NCBI RefSeq assembly: GCF_029222965.1
Contig: NZ_JARHUD010000009.1
Span: 62,001-126,000 of the forward strand
Reading direction: 5' to 3'
DNA from: Aquibaculum arenosum
GTDB taxonomy: Bacteria; Pseudomonadota; Alphaproteobacteria; Kiloniellales; DSM-21159
DNA length: 64,000 nt
How positions within the stretch are numbered: position 1 is the stretch's first letter; each line of letters begins with the position of its first letter. A model generated the notes under the pieces. That model was given only the letters and a program-made list of their open reading frames with translations, searched no databases and was not told the DNA's origin. Both the position numbers and the translations under genes were made by a program. Shown piece after piece: positions 36,943 through 48,361 of this stretch.

Positions 36943-36951
36943 TGCTATGAT
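36943..36951 (+). promoter_or_regulatory. Candidate extended -10 promoter of algH
   Basis: TGC-TATGAT at 36943-36951 matches an extended -10 element (TGn followed by a TATAAT-like hexamer, five of six). No clear -35 is present, as extended -10 promoters permit. It sits just before the divergent DsbD start and about 95 bases before the AlgH ATG. Confidence 0.4.
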
Positions 36952-37049
36952 GTGGTGCCGCGCGCCGGGAAACAATGGTCGGCGCCGCGGCGGCTGGTCG
37001 CGCTGCCCACAGGGGCGCCGGCCGGTGTGGCGAAGGGGAGTTTGGTGTC

Positions 37050-37628
37050 ATGGCAAGACACGACGACGTGCACGAAGGCTACCTCGGTGGCCAGCTGCTG
37101 GCGGCCATGCCCACCATGGGCGATCCGCGTTTCGAGCGTACGGTGATTTATATCTGCGCGCACAACGAGGAAGGTGCCATGGGGCTGGTGCTCAACCGTC
37201 TGGTGGAGTCCCTCACCTTTCCCGACCTGCTGACCCAACTCGGCATCGAACCCGCTGCGGGCCAGGACGAGATTCGCATTCACTTTGGCGGTCCGGTGGA
37301 AACGGGGCGCGGCTTCGTCCTGCACTCCGCGGAATACCTCCAAGAATCCAGCCTGCAAGTGAGCGAGCAGGTGGCCCTGACCGCCACCGTCGACATCCTG
37401 CGCGACATCGCTGAAGGGCAGGGGCCGCGGCAACGCCTGCTGGCGCTGGGCTACGCGGGCTGGGGACCGGGACAGCTCGACCAGGAAATCCAGGACAACG
37501 GGTGGCTGACCCTCTCGGCCGACGAGGCGTTGGTTTTCGGAGAGGGCGTGGAAGAGAAGTGGGAGCGCGCCCTCGCCAAAATCGGTCTGGACCTGAGCAA
37601 ACTCAGCGCCGCTTCCGGGCACGCTTGA
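37050..37628 (+). CDS. algH: YqgE/AlgH family protein
   Basis: A 192-residue protein of the UPF0301 (YqgE/AlgH) family. Family hallmarks are GYLGGQLLAAMPTMGDPRFE, VIYICAHNEEGAMGLVLNR, the region beginning HFGGPVETGRGFVLHS, and LALGYAGWGPGQLDQEIQDN near the C-terminus. The protein was first named for alginate regulation in Pseudomonas, but its molecular role is unclear. The ATG at 37050 follows GGGGAG by nine bases and begins the family sequence, so the longer upstream frame is rejected. The stop precedes the glycine riboswitch region by about 85 bases. Confidence 0.93.
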   Translation: MARHDDVHEGYLGGQLLAAMPTMGDPRFERTVIYICAHNEEGAMGLVLNRLVESLTFPDLLTQLGIEPAAGQDEIRIHFGGPVETGRGFVLHSAEYLQESSLQVSEQVALTATVDILRDIAEGQGPRQRLLALGYAGWGPGQLDQEIQDNGWLTLSADEALVFGEGVEEKWERALAKIGLDLSKLSAASGHA

Positions 37629-37664
37629 CCGCCAGACGGAGCAATGGGCAAGGCGCGGGAAATG

Positions 37665-37692
37665 TTGACATCGTACGGGCATCGTCTACCGT
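37665..37692 (+). promoter_or_regulatory. Candidate promoter of the gcv operon
   Basis: A perfect -35 hexamer TTGACA at 37665-37670 is followed after 16 bases by TACCGT, a weak -10. Transcription from about 37699 would include the whole riboswitch. Confidence 0.4.
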
Positions 37693-37712
37693 GACGCCGT
37701 TCGCATAGCCGA

Positions 37713-37923
37713 TGACCCTGCTTGGGAGAGACCCGCTGGCCTGAAGTGCCGGTGGGCGCCGAAGGAGCAACCGCCCCGGAAACTCTCAGGCAAAAGGACC
37801 GGGCAGGGTAGGCACATCTGGAAAGCGGGCGCGGCACCGGACAGGGTTCCCGGCTGTTGTGCCACACCGAAGGAGTAAGCCGCGACGCCGCGGCGAATCT
37901 CTCAGGTCCCAGGACAGAGGGGG
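37713..37923 (+). ncRNA. Tandem glycine riboswitch (gcvT motif)
   Basis: Two glycine aptamers in series. Aptamer 1 (about 37713-37808) has GGGAGAGACC, then GCGCCGAAGGAGCAA and CTCTCAGGCAAAAGGACC. Aptamer 2 (about 37817-37923) has ACCGAAGGAGTAAGC and CTCTCAGGTCCCAGGACAG. The conserved CCGAAGGAG and TCTCAGG pieces appear twice in the right order. It lies directly upstream of gcvT and is expected to turn on the glycine cleavage operon when glycine is high. About 50 bases separate it from the gcvT start, and no clear terminator stem was found there, so control may be at translation. Confidence 0.95.
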
Positions 37924-37973
37924 CGCAGGGCCGCCGGTTGGCGGTGGCCACCTCTGTCGAAAGGACCTTTGGC

Positions 37974-39086
37974 GTGAGCGATCCGGAAGAAACCCTCCTC
38001 AGAACGCCGCTTTACGACCTTCATTGCGAGCTGGGCGGGCGCATGGTGCCCTTCGCCGGCTATGCCATGCCGGTCCAGTACCCCGCAGGCATCATGGGCG
38101 AGCACAACCACTGCCGGGCGGCCGCGTCGCTGTTCGATGTGTCGCACATGGGTCAGGTGCGGGTGACGGGGGCGCAGGCTGAAGCTGCTCTTGAAGCCCT
38201 GATGCCCGTGGATCTGGCCACCTTGGCCCCAGGACAGCAGCGCTATACCTTCTTCACCAATGACAGTGCCGGAATCCTCGACGACCTGATGGTTGCGCGC
38301 GAGGGCGAGGGCTTCTTCCTCGTGGTCAATGCGGCCTGCAAGGCAGCTGACTTCGCGCATCTGCAGCAGGGTCTGGGCAAGCACGGACAGGCGGAAATGC
38401 TGGAGGATCTGGCGCTCCTGGCGCTGCAGGGGCCGCAGGCAGCCGCGGTGCTGTCGCGCTTCGCGCCCGGCGTGGATAGGCTAAAATTCATGGGCGTGGC
38501 CGAGATCACGGTCGAGGGCCTGCGCTGCCGCGTCACCCGCTCCGGTTACACCGGCGAAGATGGCTATGAGATCTCCGTGGCCGCCGGCGAAGCCGAAGCT
38601 CTGGCGCGCCGCCTGCTGGCCGAAAGCGAGGTGATGCCGGCCGGACTGGGCGCCCGAGATTCCCTGCGGCTTGAGGCCGGTCTGTGCCTCTACGGCCACG
38701 ACATCGACGAAACCACCACGCCGGTCGAAGCGGGCCTGACTTGGGCGATCCAGAAGCGCCGGCGGAGCGAGGGCGGCTTCCCGGGGGATGCAGTCATCCA
38801 AACCCAGATCGCCGAGGGAGCCGGCCGCAAGCGGGTGGGCCTGCGCACGACCGGCCGGGCGCCGGTGCGCGAGGGCGCCGAGATTCTTAACCAGGCAGGC
38901 GAGGCTGTTGGTCGTGTGACCAGCGGCGGCTTCGGCCCCTCGGTGGAGGCCCCGGTCGCCATGGGCTACTTGCCCAGCGAACTGGCAAAGCCCGGCACAG
39001 AGGTCAGCGCCAGGGTGCGCAATCGCACTGTGGACATGGAGGTGGCGAAGATGCCCTTCCAACCGCACAACTATTTTAGAGGCTGA
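37974..39086 (+). CDS. gcvT: Glycine cleavage system aminomethyltransferase GcvT
   Basis: The T protein transfers the methylene group from the aminomethyl-lipoyl H protein to tetrahydrofolate, releasing ammonia. The 370-residue sequence has the family segments [66 protein letters not shown] and [18 protein letters not shown]. The GTG at 37974 lies eight bases after AAAGGA. A longer open frame begins inside the riboswitch and is rejected. It is the first gene of the gcvT-gcvH-gcvP operon controlled by the glycine riboswitch. Confidence 0.95.
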   Translation: MSDPEETLLRTPLYDLHCELGGRMVPFAGYAMPVQYPAGIMGEHNHCRAAASLFDVSHMGQVRVTGAQAEAALEALMPVDLATLAPGQQRYTFFTNDSAGILDDLMVAREGEGFFLVVNAACKAADFAHLQQGLGKHGQAEMLEDLALLALQGPQAAAVLSRFAPGVDRLKFMGVAEITVEGLRCRVTRSGYTGEDGYEISVAAGEAEALARRLLAESEVMPAGLGARDSLRLEAGLCLYGHDIDETTTPVEAGLTWAIQKRRRSEGGFPGDAVIQTQIAEGAGRKRVGLRTTGRAPVREGAEILNQAGEAVGRVTSGGFGPSVEAPVAMGYLPSELAKPGTEVSARVRNRTVDMEVAKMPFQPHNYFRG

Positions 39087-39109
39087 ACGTAACGTAGGGG
39101 AACGGAACA

Positions 39110-39490
39110 ATGGCAAAGATCTATTTCAGCGACGAGCACGAGTGGGTACGCGTCGAGGACGATGGCCAGGCCGTCGTCGGTATCACCGACTATGCGCAGC
39201 AGCAGCTGGGCGATGTGGTCTTCGTGGAGTTGCCGGACGAGGGCAAAGACCTGGCCAAGGGCGACGAGGCGGCGGTGGTCGAGTCCGTCAAGGCGGCCAG
39301 CGAGGTTTATGCCGCCGTGTCGGGTACGGTCACCGAGGCCAACGAAGCCCTGACCGACACGCCCAATCTGGTGAACGAGTCGCCCCAGGGCGATGGCTGG
39401 TTCTTCAAGATGACGCTCTCCGACGAAAGCGAGCTGGAAGCCTTGATGGACGAGGCGGCTTACAACGACTTCGTCAAAGGTTTGGAATAA
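39110..39490 (+). CDS. gcvH: Glycine cleavage system H protein
   Basis: A 126-residue lipoyl carrier that shuttles the aminomethyl group between the P, T and L proteins. The lipoylation site is K61 in [17 protein letters not shown]. Other landmarks are [20 protein letters not shown] at the start and [16 protein letters not shown] near the end. It is 23 bases after gcvT and 14 bases before gcvP. Normal length and no unusual features. Confidence 0.97.
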   Translation: MAKIYFSDEHEWVRVEDDGQAVVGITDYAQQQLGDVVFVELPDEGKDLAKGDEAAVVESVKAASEVYAAVSGTVTEANEALTDTPNLVNESPQGDGWFFKMTLSDESELEALMDEAAYNDFVKGLE

Positions 39491-39504
39491 GGAGCGCCGG
39501 GATC

Positions 39505-42393
<2,889 letters not shown>

Positions 42394-42420
42394 CGACAGC
42401 CTCGCGGGAAGGGGCGGCCC

Positions 42421-43182
42421 TTGCCCGATGATCCCTGGTTCTACGTTCTGGCGGTGCCGGCGATTTTCCTGATCGGCATCTCCAAGAGCGGCTTTGGTGG
42501 CGGCATGGGGCTGCTCGGGGTGCCGCTGATGGCACTGGCCGTCGATCCGCGTATGGCGGCGGCCATCCTCCTGCCCATCCTCTGCCTGATGGATGCCTTT
42601 GCGCTCTGGGCCTATAGGGGACTTTGGCATCGCCGCCATCTGGCGATCCTGGCTGCCGGAGCGGCGGTCGGGATCCTGCTGGGTGCACTGACCTTCGAGT
42701 ATGTCAGCACCGCGGCCATGCGCCTCTTGGTCGGGGTGATTGCGCTGGGCTTCGTTGCCAACTGGTTGTTCCGACCGGCGGCCGCAGGGGCGCCGGACCC
42801 CGAGCCTCGCCTGCTCTCTGGCACCTTCTGGGGCGCCATGTCCGGCTTCACCTCATTTACGGCGCATGCCGGTGGACCGCCAGTGGCGATGTATCTGCTG
42901 CCGCGCCAACTGGACAAGTCGCTGTTCCAGGGCACGACCGTGGTCTTTTTCGCGCTCGTGAACCTGACGAAGCTCGTGCCCTACGCCTGGCTCGGACAGT
43001 TCACGCCGGGGGTGCTTTGGACTGCGCTGGTCCTCGCCCCATTGGTTCCGCCCGCGATCGGGGTGGGCCTGCTGCTGCACCGGACTGTGTCACAGACGAT
43101 CTTCTATCGGCTGTGCTACCTTCTGTTGACCGTCGTCGGGTCGAAGCTTGTCTGGGATGGACTTGATGGCCTGCTATTCTGA
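42421..43182 (+). CDS. TauE/SafE family permease (sulfite/organosulfonate exporter type)
   Basis: A 253-residue membrane protein with about eight helices in the two-repeat TauE/SafE pattern. Motifs are LIGISKSGFGGGMGLLGVPL in the first repeat and GTFWGAMSGFTSFTAHAGGP in the second, followed by YLLPRQLDKSLFQGTTVVFF. Characterised relatives export sulfite, sulfoacetate or other sulfonates, or serve in sulfur uptake; here the substrate is unknown. A TTG at 42421 is the only in-frame start near GGAAGGGG. It begins 27 bases after gcvP and may be co-transcribed with the gcv genes. Confidence 0.86.
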   Translation: MPDDPWFYVLAVPAIFLIGISKSGFGGGMGLLGVPLMALAVDPRMAAAILLPILCLMDAFALWAYRGLWHRRHLAILAAGAAVGILLGALTFEYVSTAAMRLLVGVIALGFVANWLFRPAAAGAPDPEPRLLSGTFWGAMSGFTSFTAHAGGPPVAMYLLPRQLDKSLFQGTTVVFFALVNLTKLVPYAWLGQFTPGVLWTALVLAPLVPPAIGVGLLLHRTVSQTIFYRLCYLLLTVVGSKLVWDGLDGLLF

Positions 43183-43496
43183 CTTGTTGCGGGCAAGATG
43201 CAGCGTGCATTGATTTGCTGTCCACTCCAACTCGCGTAGTCCATTCACGCATTTTGCATGCAATTCTATCAAGTAAAGGCGCCACCTTGACACCAGCGAT
43301 CTAACTTGCAATCGTTTAGGTGGTAAAACACTAAAAATGGACGGGGGGCGTCGTCGCTCTTTTGTATAGCTGCCTTTCGGTTCAATCACGGCGGTACCCC
43401 CATGTGCACCAGAGCGGGGCGGTATCGCCCGCTGCAAACTTCACCTGAAGGTTCGGCCCTTCCCGGGTCGTGCGAACGGAACCAGAGGAGAAATCC
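43183..43496 (+). promoter_or_regulatory. 314-base control region before the TRAP operon
   Basis: No gene is seen. The region is AT-richer than its surroundings. It includes a perfect 10-base palindrome TTGCATGCAA (43254-43263), a related TTGCAATCG (43307-43315), a TTGACA at 43287-43292 without a good -10, and a TATAGC at 43365-43370. It probably holds the promoter and operator of the TRAP genes, but the promoter cannot be assigned with confidence. Confidence 0.4.
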
Positions 43497-44510
43497 ATGA
43501 AGAAACTCTATCGTCTAGCAGCCACCACTGCGCTGACATTTGCCCTGACGGCAACCGCGGCACAGGCGGACACCTGGCGCTATGCCTTCGAAGAGGCCAT
43601 GGACGAGGTGCAGGGGATCTTCGCACAGAAGTTCAAGGAAGAGGTCGAGGCCAACTCCGATCACGAGATCCAGCTCTTCCCCTACGGCACTCTGGGCGAG
43701 TCTGCCGACATCATGGAGCAGACCCAGGCTGGCATTCTGCAGTTCGTCGATCAGTCGCCGGGTTTCACCGGTTCGCTGATCCCTGAGGCGCAGGTCTTCT
43801 TCGTCCCCTACCTGCTACCAGCCGAGACTGACGAGCTTGTGGACTTCTTCCGCAACTCGAAAGCCATCCACGAGATGTTCCCCGAGCTCTATGCCGAGCA
43901 GGGGCTGGAACTGCTGACCATGTTCCCCGAGGGTGAGGTCGCCATCTCCACCAAGGAGCCCTTCACCACTCCGGAAGAGTTGGACGAGGTGAAGGTGCGG
44001 GTGATGACCAACCCGTTGCTCGTGGAGAGCTACCGGGCCTTCGGCGCAACTCCGACGCCGCTGCCCTGGGGTGAAGTCTATGGTGCCCTGCAGACCAACA
44101 TCATCCAGGGCCAGGAAAACCCGATGTTCTACATCGAGTCGACCAAGATGTACGAAGTCACTGATTACGTGACCATGATCGGCCACAACAACTTCACCAC
44201 CGCGGTGATGGCCAACAAGGATTTCTTCGACGGCCTGTCCGAGGAAGATCAGCAGATGATCCGGGATGCGATCGACGTCGCCTTCGATCACATCATTGAG
44301 TACCAGCAGGGGCTCCACGAGGAATCCATCGAGAAGATCAAGGCAGACAAGCCGTCGGTCACCTTCACCACGCTGACGGAAGAGCAGCGGGCGCCCTTCC
44401 AGGAAGCGGCGGCGGATGTTGAGGCCGCGTTCATCGAGATGACCGGCGAGAGCGGCCAGGCCATTCTCGATCAGATGAAGGCTGACCTCGAAGCGGCGCA
44501 GTCCAACTGA
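43497..44510 (+). CDS. dctP: TRAP transporter solute-binding protein, TeaA-like (ectoine type)
   Basis: A 337-residue periplasmic DctP protein with a signal peptide cleaved near residue 24 (AAQA-DTW). The mature sequence closely resembles Halomonas TeaA, the ectoine/hydroxyectoine receptor: DTWRYAFEEA, GILQFVDQSPGFTGSLIP, FGATPTPLPWGEVYGALQT and HNNFTTAVMANKDF. Positions that clamp ectoine in TeaA (mature Glu9, Trp167, Phe209, recalled from the published structure) are present as E9, W167 and F209. Position 188, Trp in TeaA as remembered, is Tyr here. The likely ligand is a compatible solute. The ATG at 43497 follows GAGGAG. A GC hairpin lies after the stop. Confidence 0.87.
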   Translation: MKKLYRLAATTALTFALTATAAQADTWRYAFEEAMDEVQGIFAQKFKEEVEANSDHEIQLFPYGTLGESADIMEQTQAGILQFVDQSPGFTGSLIPEAQVFFVPYLLPAETDELVDFFRNSKAIHEMFPELYAEQGLELLTMFPEGEVAISTKEPFTTPEELDEVKVRVMTNPLLVESYRAFGATPTPLPWGEVYGALQTNIIQGQENPMFYIESTKMYEVTDYVTMIGHNNFTTAVMANKDFFDGLSEEDQQMIRDAIDVAFDHIIEYQQGLHEESIEKIKADKPSVTFTTLTEEQRAPFQEAAADVEAAFIEMTGESGQAILDQMKADLEAAQSN

Positions 44511-44524
44511 TTTCTGACTGAGGT

Positions 44525-44553
44525 GGCGGGCGCCTCTGTGTGGGGTGCCCGCC
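44525..44553 (+). terminator. Hairpin after the TRAP binding-protein gene (attenuator)
   Basis: A 10-bp stem, GGCGGGCGCC with GGTGCCCGCC (one G-U type pair), around a nine-base loop lies between dctP and dctQ. There is no T-run. It may limit 3' decay or reduce read-through so that the binding protein exceeds the membrane subunits. Confidence 0.55.
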
Positions 44554-44581
44554 CTTCGCGGCGTTTCGAAGGATCACGGCA

Positions 44582-45202
44582 GTGTCAGACAAAGACCCTT
44601 CCCAGCCCCCGACTGAACCAGTCCGCCCCGGTGAAACGCCCGAACAGGCCTATGTTTCCAGCCTGCCCGGAGTGCTTGGGGTGGCGGATGTCGCCATCGC
44701 CCGCCTGGAGGCAGTGCTGCTTGCCGCCGGCGTGCTTCTGATGGCGGCGAACACAATTTCCAATGTGGTTGGACGCTACGTCTTCCAATCGAGCATCTTT
44801 TTCTCCGAAGAGCTTAACCGAATTCTCATCATCCTGATCACCTACGCCGGCATTTCCTATGCTGCGCGTCAGGGCCGGCACATCCGCATGTCGGCGATCT
44901 ACGATGCCCTGCCGGGGCGCGCGCGCAAACTGCTGATGATCGTGATCACACTCGTGACCGCAGCCTTTATGTTCGGACTGTGCTGGTATTCGCTTCAGTA
45001 CATTCTGACTCAGGCCGGGCGCGGCCGGGTGCTGCCCTCACTCCAGATTCCCGTCTGGGTTCCGCTGATCATCGTGCCCATCGGCTTCTTCATGACCGGT
45101 GCCCAGTATCTGCTCACTGCGATCAAGAACATCATTTCTAAAGACATATACCTCTCGACCGCGGTGCTCGAAGGGTATGAAGAGGACGAGATGGAGGTCT
45201 GA
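44582..45202 (+). CDS. dctQ: TRAP transporter small permease subunit (DctQ, TeaB-like)
   Basis: A 206-residue four-helix membrane subunit. Conserved DctQ features are [40 protein letters not shown] and a C-terminal helix pair from [13 protein letters not shown]. An acidic tail, [10 protein letters not shown], closes the protein. A GTG at 44582 lies eight bases after AAGGA and gives the expected hydrophilic start. It partners the large subunit, whose ATG is two bases after its stop. Together with DctP they form a sodium- or proton-driven secondary importer. Confidence 0.9.
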   Translation: MSDKDPSQPPTEPVRPGETPEQAYVSSLPGVLGVADVAIARLEAVLLAAGVLLMAANTISNVVGRYVFQSSIFFSEELNRILIILITYAGISYAARQGRHIRMSAIYDALPGRARKLLMIVITLVTAAFMFGLCWYSLQYILTQAGRGRVLPSLQIPVWVPLIIVPIGFFMTGAQYLLTAIKNIISKDIYLSTAVLEGYEEDEMEV

Positions 45203-45204
45203 CC

Positions 45205-46488
45205 ATGGGGCTTACAATCTTCTCCATCATGATCGTCCTGCTGCTGCTGGGCTTTCCCATGATGATCCCGCTGCTTGCGGGTGCCTTGGTGGGGTTCCTC
45301 TCCATCTTCGGCGACTTCAGCCAGATCGAGACCATGGTGCAGCAGATGATGGCCGGCATTCGCCCGGCCTCGCTCATCGCGGTTCCGATGTTCATCTTTG
45401 CCGCCGACATCATGACCCGGGGACAGTCGGCGGGCAGGCTCATCGACATGGTGATGGCGTTTGTCGGCCACCTGCGCGGCGGCTTGGCCATTTCAACTGC
45501 TGCGGCCTGCACCATGTTCGGCGCCGTTTCCGGCTCCACCCAGGCGACGGTTGTGGCCGTCGGCACGCCGCTGCGCCCGCGCATGCAGAAGGCGGGCTAC
45601 GGGGACAGCTTCATTCTGGCGCTGATCGTCAACTCCTCTGACATCGCCTTCCTGATCCCGCCATCGATCGGCATGATCATCTATGGCGTGGTTTCAAACA
45701 CCTCGATTGCAGAACTGTTCATCGCCGGCATTGGGCCGGGGCTGCTGATTCTTGTTCTCTTCTCGATCTATGCCTGGTTCTACGCCTGGAAGAACAATGT
45801 TCCCACGGAAGAGAAGGCGAGTTGGGGCACGCGTTTCCGCGCACTGCGCGATGCGCTCTGGCCGCTGGGTTTCCCAGCCATCATCATCGGCGGTATCTAC
45901 GGCGGCATCTTCAGCCCGACCGAGGCGGCGGCGGCCTGTGTGCTCTACGCCATTTTCCTCGAGATGATCGTCTTCCGTGAACTCACCTTCAACGGTCTGT
46001 TCCAGACGGCGAAGTCCACCGGACTGATCACCGCCGTCGTCTTCGTGCTGGTGGCGGCCGGGGCGGCTTTCTCCTGGATCATCTCCTTTGCGCAGATCCC
46101 ACAGGCGATTCTCTCCGGCGTGGGCATCAACGAGATGGGACAGATCGGGGTGCTCTTCGTCATCTCGATTGCCTTCTTCATCGGTTGCATGTTCGTCGAT
46201 CCCATCGTGGTGATCCTGGTCATGGTGCCGATCTTTGCGCCTGTGGTTCAGGCTGTTGGCCTCGACCCGGTTCTGGTGGGGACGATCATCACGCTGCAGG
46301 TGGCCATCGGTTCGGCCACGCCGCCGTTCGGATGCGATATCTTCACAGCCATCGCCGTCTTCAAACGGCCCTATATGGATGTGATCCGCGGCACTCCACC
46401 CTTCATCGTGATCCTGTTGGGTGTGTCGGTGGCGCTGATCTTCTTCCCCCAGATTGCGCTGTTCCTGCGTGATATGGCCTTTAACTGA
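45205..46488 (+). CDS. dctM: TRAP transporter large permease subunit (DctM, TeaC-like)
   Basis: A 427-residue permease with about 11 to 12 helices, the usual DctM length. Family motifs include RPASLIAVPMFIFAADIMTR with GQSAGRLIDM, AACTMFGAVSGSTQATVVAV, DIAFLIPPSIGMIIYGVV and the C-terminal GSATPPFGCDIFTAIAVF. It is the ion-coupled translocating subunit. The start is two bases after the dctQ stop, and 26 bases separate its stop from a universal stress protein gene. That gene order (SBP, small, large, Usp) equals teaABCD. Confidence 0.93.
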   Translation: MGLTIFSIMIVLLLLGFPMMIPLLAGALVGFLSIFGDFSQIETMVQQMMAGIRPASLIAVPMFIFAADIMTRGQSAGRLIDMVMAFVGHLRGGLAISTAAACTMFGAVSGSTQATVVAVGTPLRPRMQKAGYGDSFILALIVNSSDIAFLIPPSIGMIIYGVVSNTSIAELFIAGIGPGLLILVLFSIYAWFYAWKNNVPTEEKASWGTRFRALRDALWPLGFPAIIIGGIYGGIFSPTEAAAACVLYAIFLEMIVFRELTFNGLFQTAKSTGLITAVVFVLVAAGAAFSWIISFAQIPQAILSGVGINEMGQIGVLFVISIAFFIGCMFVDPIVVILVMVPIFAPVVQAVGLDPVLVGTIITLQVAIGSATPPFGCDIFTAIAVFKRPYMDVIRGTPPFIVILLGVSVALIFFPQIALFLRDMAFN

Positions 46489-46514
46489 TCGGGGAGAGGG
46501 AAAGGAGACAGAAG

Positions 46515-46952
46515 ATGTTCAAGAACATCCTCGTGCCCTTCGATGGTTCAGCCGGAGCTGAACGCGCCCTGCGCCGGGCGATCGAACTGGCCCGGCTGTG
46601 CGATGCCAAGCTGTGCATCCTCACCGTCTATCGACACCACTCTATGCTGGAAGCATCCCTGTCGATGGTGCGAAAGGATGACCCGGGCAATCTGGACGAC
46701 ATCATGCGGGGTTATGCGCGTGAGGTGGCGGAGCACGCCAAAAGCATCTGCGCCGGGGAAAGCTTCGAGGGCGCCCGCGCCTTCGTCAAGTCGGGCCCCG
46801 CGGCGCGCACGATCATTCGCTTCGGCAAGGAGAACAATTGCGATCTGATTGTGATCGGTAGCCGCGGCTTGGGATCGATCGAGAACTACCTGCTGGGCAG
46901 CGTCTCTCACAAGGTGACCGGCTTGGCTGAATGCCCGGTCATGGTCGTTTAG
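46515..46952 (+). CDS. Universal stress protein, TeaD-like regulator of the TRAP transporter
   Basis: A 145-residue single UspA domain. The ATP-binding motif G-2x-G-9x-G(S/T) is complete in GSRGLGSIENYLLGSVS, so it should bind ATP and form dimers. In Halomonas TeaD, a protein with this motif in the same position, modulates ectoine transport by TeaABC; the same role is inferred here. The N-terminus FKNILVPFDGSAGAERALRR is typical. It ends the TRAP operon. The 150 bases after it show no further gene. Confidence 0.9.
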   Translation: MFKNILVPFDGSAGAERALRRAIELARLCDAKLCILTVYRHHSMLEASLSMVRKDDPGNLDDIMRGYAREVAEHAKSICAGESFEGARAFVKSGPAARTIIRFGKENNCDLIVIGSRGLGSIENYLLGSVSHKVTGLAECPVMVV

Positions 46953-47104
46953 CTGCAGCTTTAGCGGCTCACGTTCACCGCTTAATAAGCCTATGGGCCG
47001 AGGGACCTGCTTTGGTCCCACGGCGGTAGGTGATTTGGCACTTTTCCAGTGTCCAGTAGCAGGGCTCAATCCGGGGCTGCACCCCACGCTCCGGAGTGAA
47101 GCCC

Positions 47105-47935
47105 ATGCGCCCGACCATAGCCCAGAAGCGCGAGACCTTTCGCCGCCTGCATGAAGGCGGCTGCTTTGTGATGCCTAACCCCTGGGACGTAGGGTCTGCA
47201 CTGGCGCTGCAGGACTTGGGGTTCGAGGCCCTGGCGTCCACCAGCGCCGGCATGGCCTGGGCCCACGGCCGACCCGATACCGGCGTGGACTTGGAGACGG
47301 ACCTCTCGCACCTGCGGGCACTTGTTGAAGCCGTCGACCTGCCGGTGAACGCGGATTTCGAAGGCGGCTACGCGGTTGCGCCCGAGGGTGTAGCTGCCAA
47401 TGTGAGGCGCGCGGTGGATACCGGCGTGGCGGGGCTGTCGATCGAGGATTCGACCGGCGACCCGCAGGCCCCGCTCTACGACTTTGATCTTGCGGTGCAG
47501 CGTGTCGCGGCGGCGCGCGCAGCCATCGATTCAGCCGGCGGCGAGGTGCTGCTGACCGCGCGCAGCGAAGGCTTCATCGCCGGCCGCCCGGACTTGGACG
47601 AAACACTGCGTCGTCTGACGACCTTCGCGCGGGCCGGCGCCGACTGCCTTTTCGCCCCCGGCCTGCGAGAGGCGGGCGACATCGAGGCGGTGGTTCGCGC
47701 GGTGGCACCCAAGCCGGTGAATGTCCTGACCCTGGGACAGCCTGTGGCGGAACTGGCCGAACTGGGCGTGCGCCGCATCAGCGTCGGTGGCTCGCTGGCG
47801 CGCACCGCCTGGGGCGCTTTCCTGAAGGCGGCGCGAGAGGTTGCGGGGCAGGGTACTTTCCAAGCCTTTGAAGACGCTGCTCCCTCGGCCGAGCTCAACG
47901 CTCTGTTCGATGGCAGAAACGGCGAGTCGCTGTGA
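47105..47935 (+). CDS. Isocitrate lyase / PEP mutase family protein
   Basis: A 276-residue barrel enzyme of the ICL/PEPM superfamily. Landmarks are NPWDVGSALALQDLGFEALAST, PVNADFEGGYA (metal-binding Asp and Glu), GVAGLSIEDSTGD and LLTARSEGFIAG. The lyase motif KKCGH of isocitrate and methylisocitrate lyases is not found; the corresponding loop is ARSEGF, so it belongs to the less defined oxaloacetate hydrolase/carboxyvinyl-like or PEP mutase-like branch. The ATG at 47105 follows CCGGAG, and a GTG at 47096 is possible. Its stop overlaps a GTG start for the next gene once a frameshift is corrected. Confidence 0.82.
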   Translation: MRPTIAQKRETFRRLHEGGCFVMPNPWDVGSALALQDLGFEALASTSAGMAWAHGRPDTGVDLETDLSHLRALVEAVDLPVNADFEGGYAVAPEGVAANVRRAVDTGVAGLSIEDSTGDPQAPLYDFDLAVQRVAAARAAIDSAGGEVLLTARSEGFIAGRPDLDETLRRLTTFARAGADCLFAPGLREAGDIEAVVRAVAPKPVNVLTLGQPVAELAELGVRRISVGGSLARTAWGAFLKAAREVAGQGTFQAFEDAAPSAELNALFDGRNGESL

Positions 47936-47956
47936 CCGCCCCCCCAGCAGCTCTCG

Positions 47957-48361
47957 GTGATCACTCTGGGCGTGACGGACCTCGCCCGCTCCCGCCGCTT
48001 CTACAGCGAAGGCTTCGGTTGGGAGACGGTGTTCGAGAACGAAGAGATCGCTTTCTATCAGATGAATGGGTTCATTCTCGGAACCTGGTTGCAATCTGCG
48101 CTGGAAGCCGACCAGGTGCGCGCTGGATCGGCTCGACCCGGGGCCTCCTCGCTGGCGCACAATGTGCCCGAGCGGGAGGATGTGGTGCCCGTGATGGAGC
48201 GCCTTCTGTCTGCGGGCGGCCGTCTCTTGCGCCCGGCCGACGCCCCGCCACATGGCGGCTTCCGGGGCTACGTCGCGGACCCGGACGAGCATGCCTGGGA
48301 GATTGCCTGGAACCCCGCGTGGCTGATCGATGCGGAGGGGCGCGTCACCTTCGCCCCGTAA
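47957..48361 (+). CDS. VOC family (glyoxalase-like) protein, start disrupted by a C-run
   Basis: A 134-residue vicinal oxygen chelate protein as read from the GTG at 47957. It has the VOC beginning ITLGVTDLARSRRFYSEGFGW, an ELxxF-like region and the C-terminal PHGGFRGYVADPDEHAWEIAWN, with a metal-binding glutamate in the last motif. Sequence upstream in the same frame, PPPQQLS, looks like family sequence but has no start codon. A seven-C run at 47939-47945 lies between it and a GTG at 47932. Deleting one C would give MTAPQQLSVITLGVTDLARS from that GTG, overlapping the previous stop as GTGA. So either a sequencing error or a real frameshift is present. Function unknown. Confidence 0.75.
   Translation: MITLGVTDLARSRRFYSEGFGWETVFENEEIAFYQMNGFILGTWLQSALEADQVRAGSARPGASSLAHNVPEREDVVPVMERLLSAGGRLLRPADAPPHGGFRGYVADPDEHAWEIAWNPAWLIDAEGRVTFAP

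Noticed and set aside
34722-36950. Long plus-strand open frame opposite the DsbD-type gene
   Set aside because: Gln/Gly/Arg-rich low-complexity translation with no domain; the minus-strand gene has signal peptide, membrane helices and catalytic cysteines.
37857-37973. N-terminal extension of GcvT into the riboswitch
   Set aside because: The extra residues are translated riboswitch sequence; GTG 37974 has a binding site and gives normal length.
39142-39504. N-terminal extension of GcvP back through gcvH
   Set aside because: The frame is merely open across gcvH; the true start at 39505 has an AGGAG and matches the family N-terminus.
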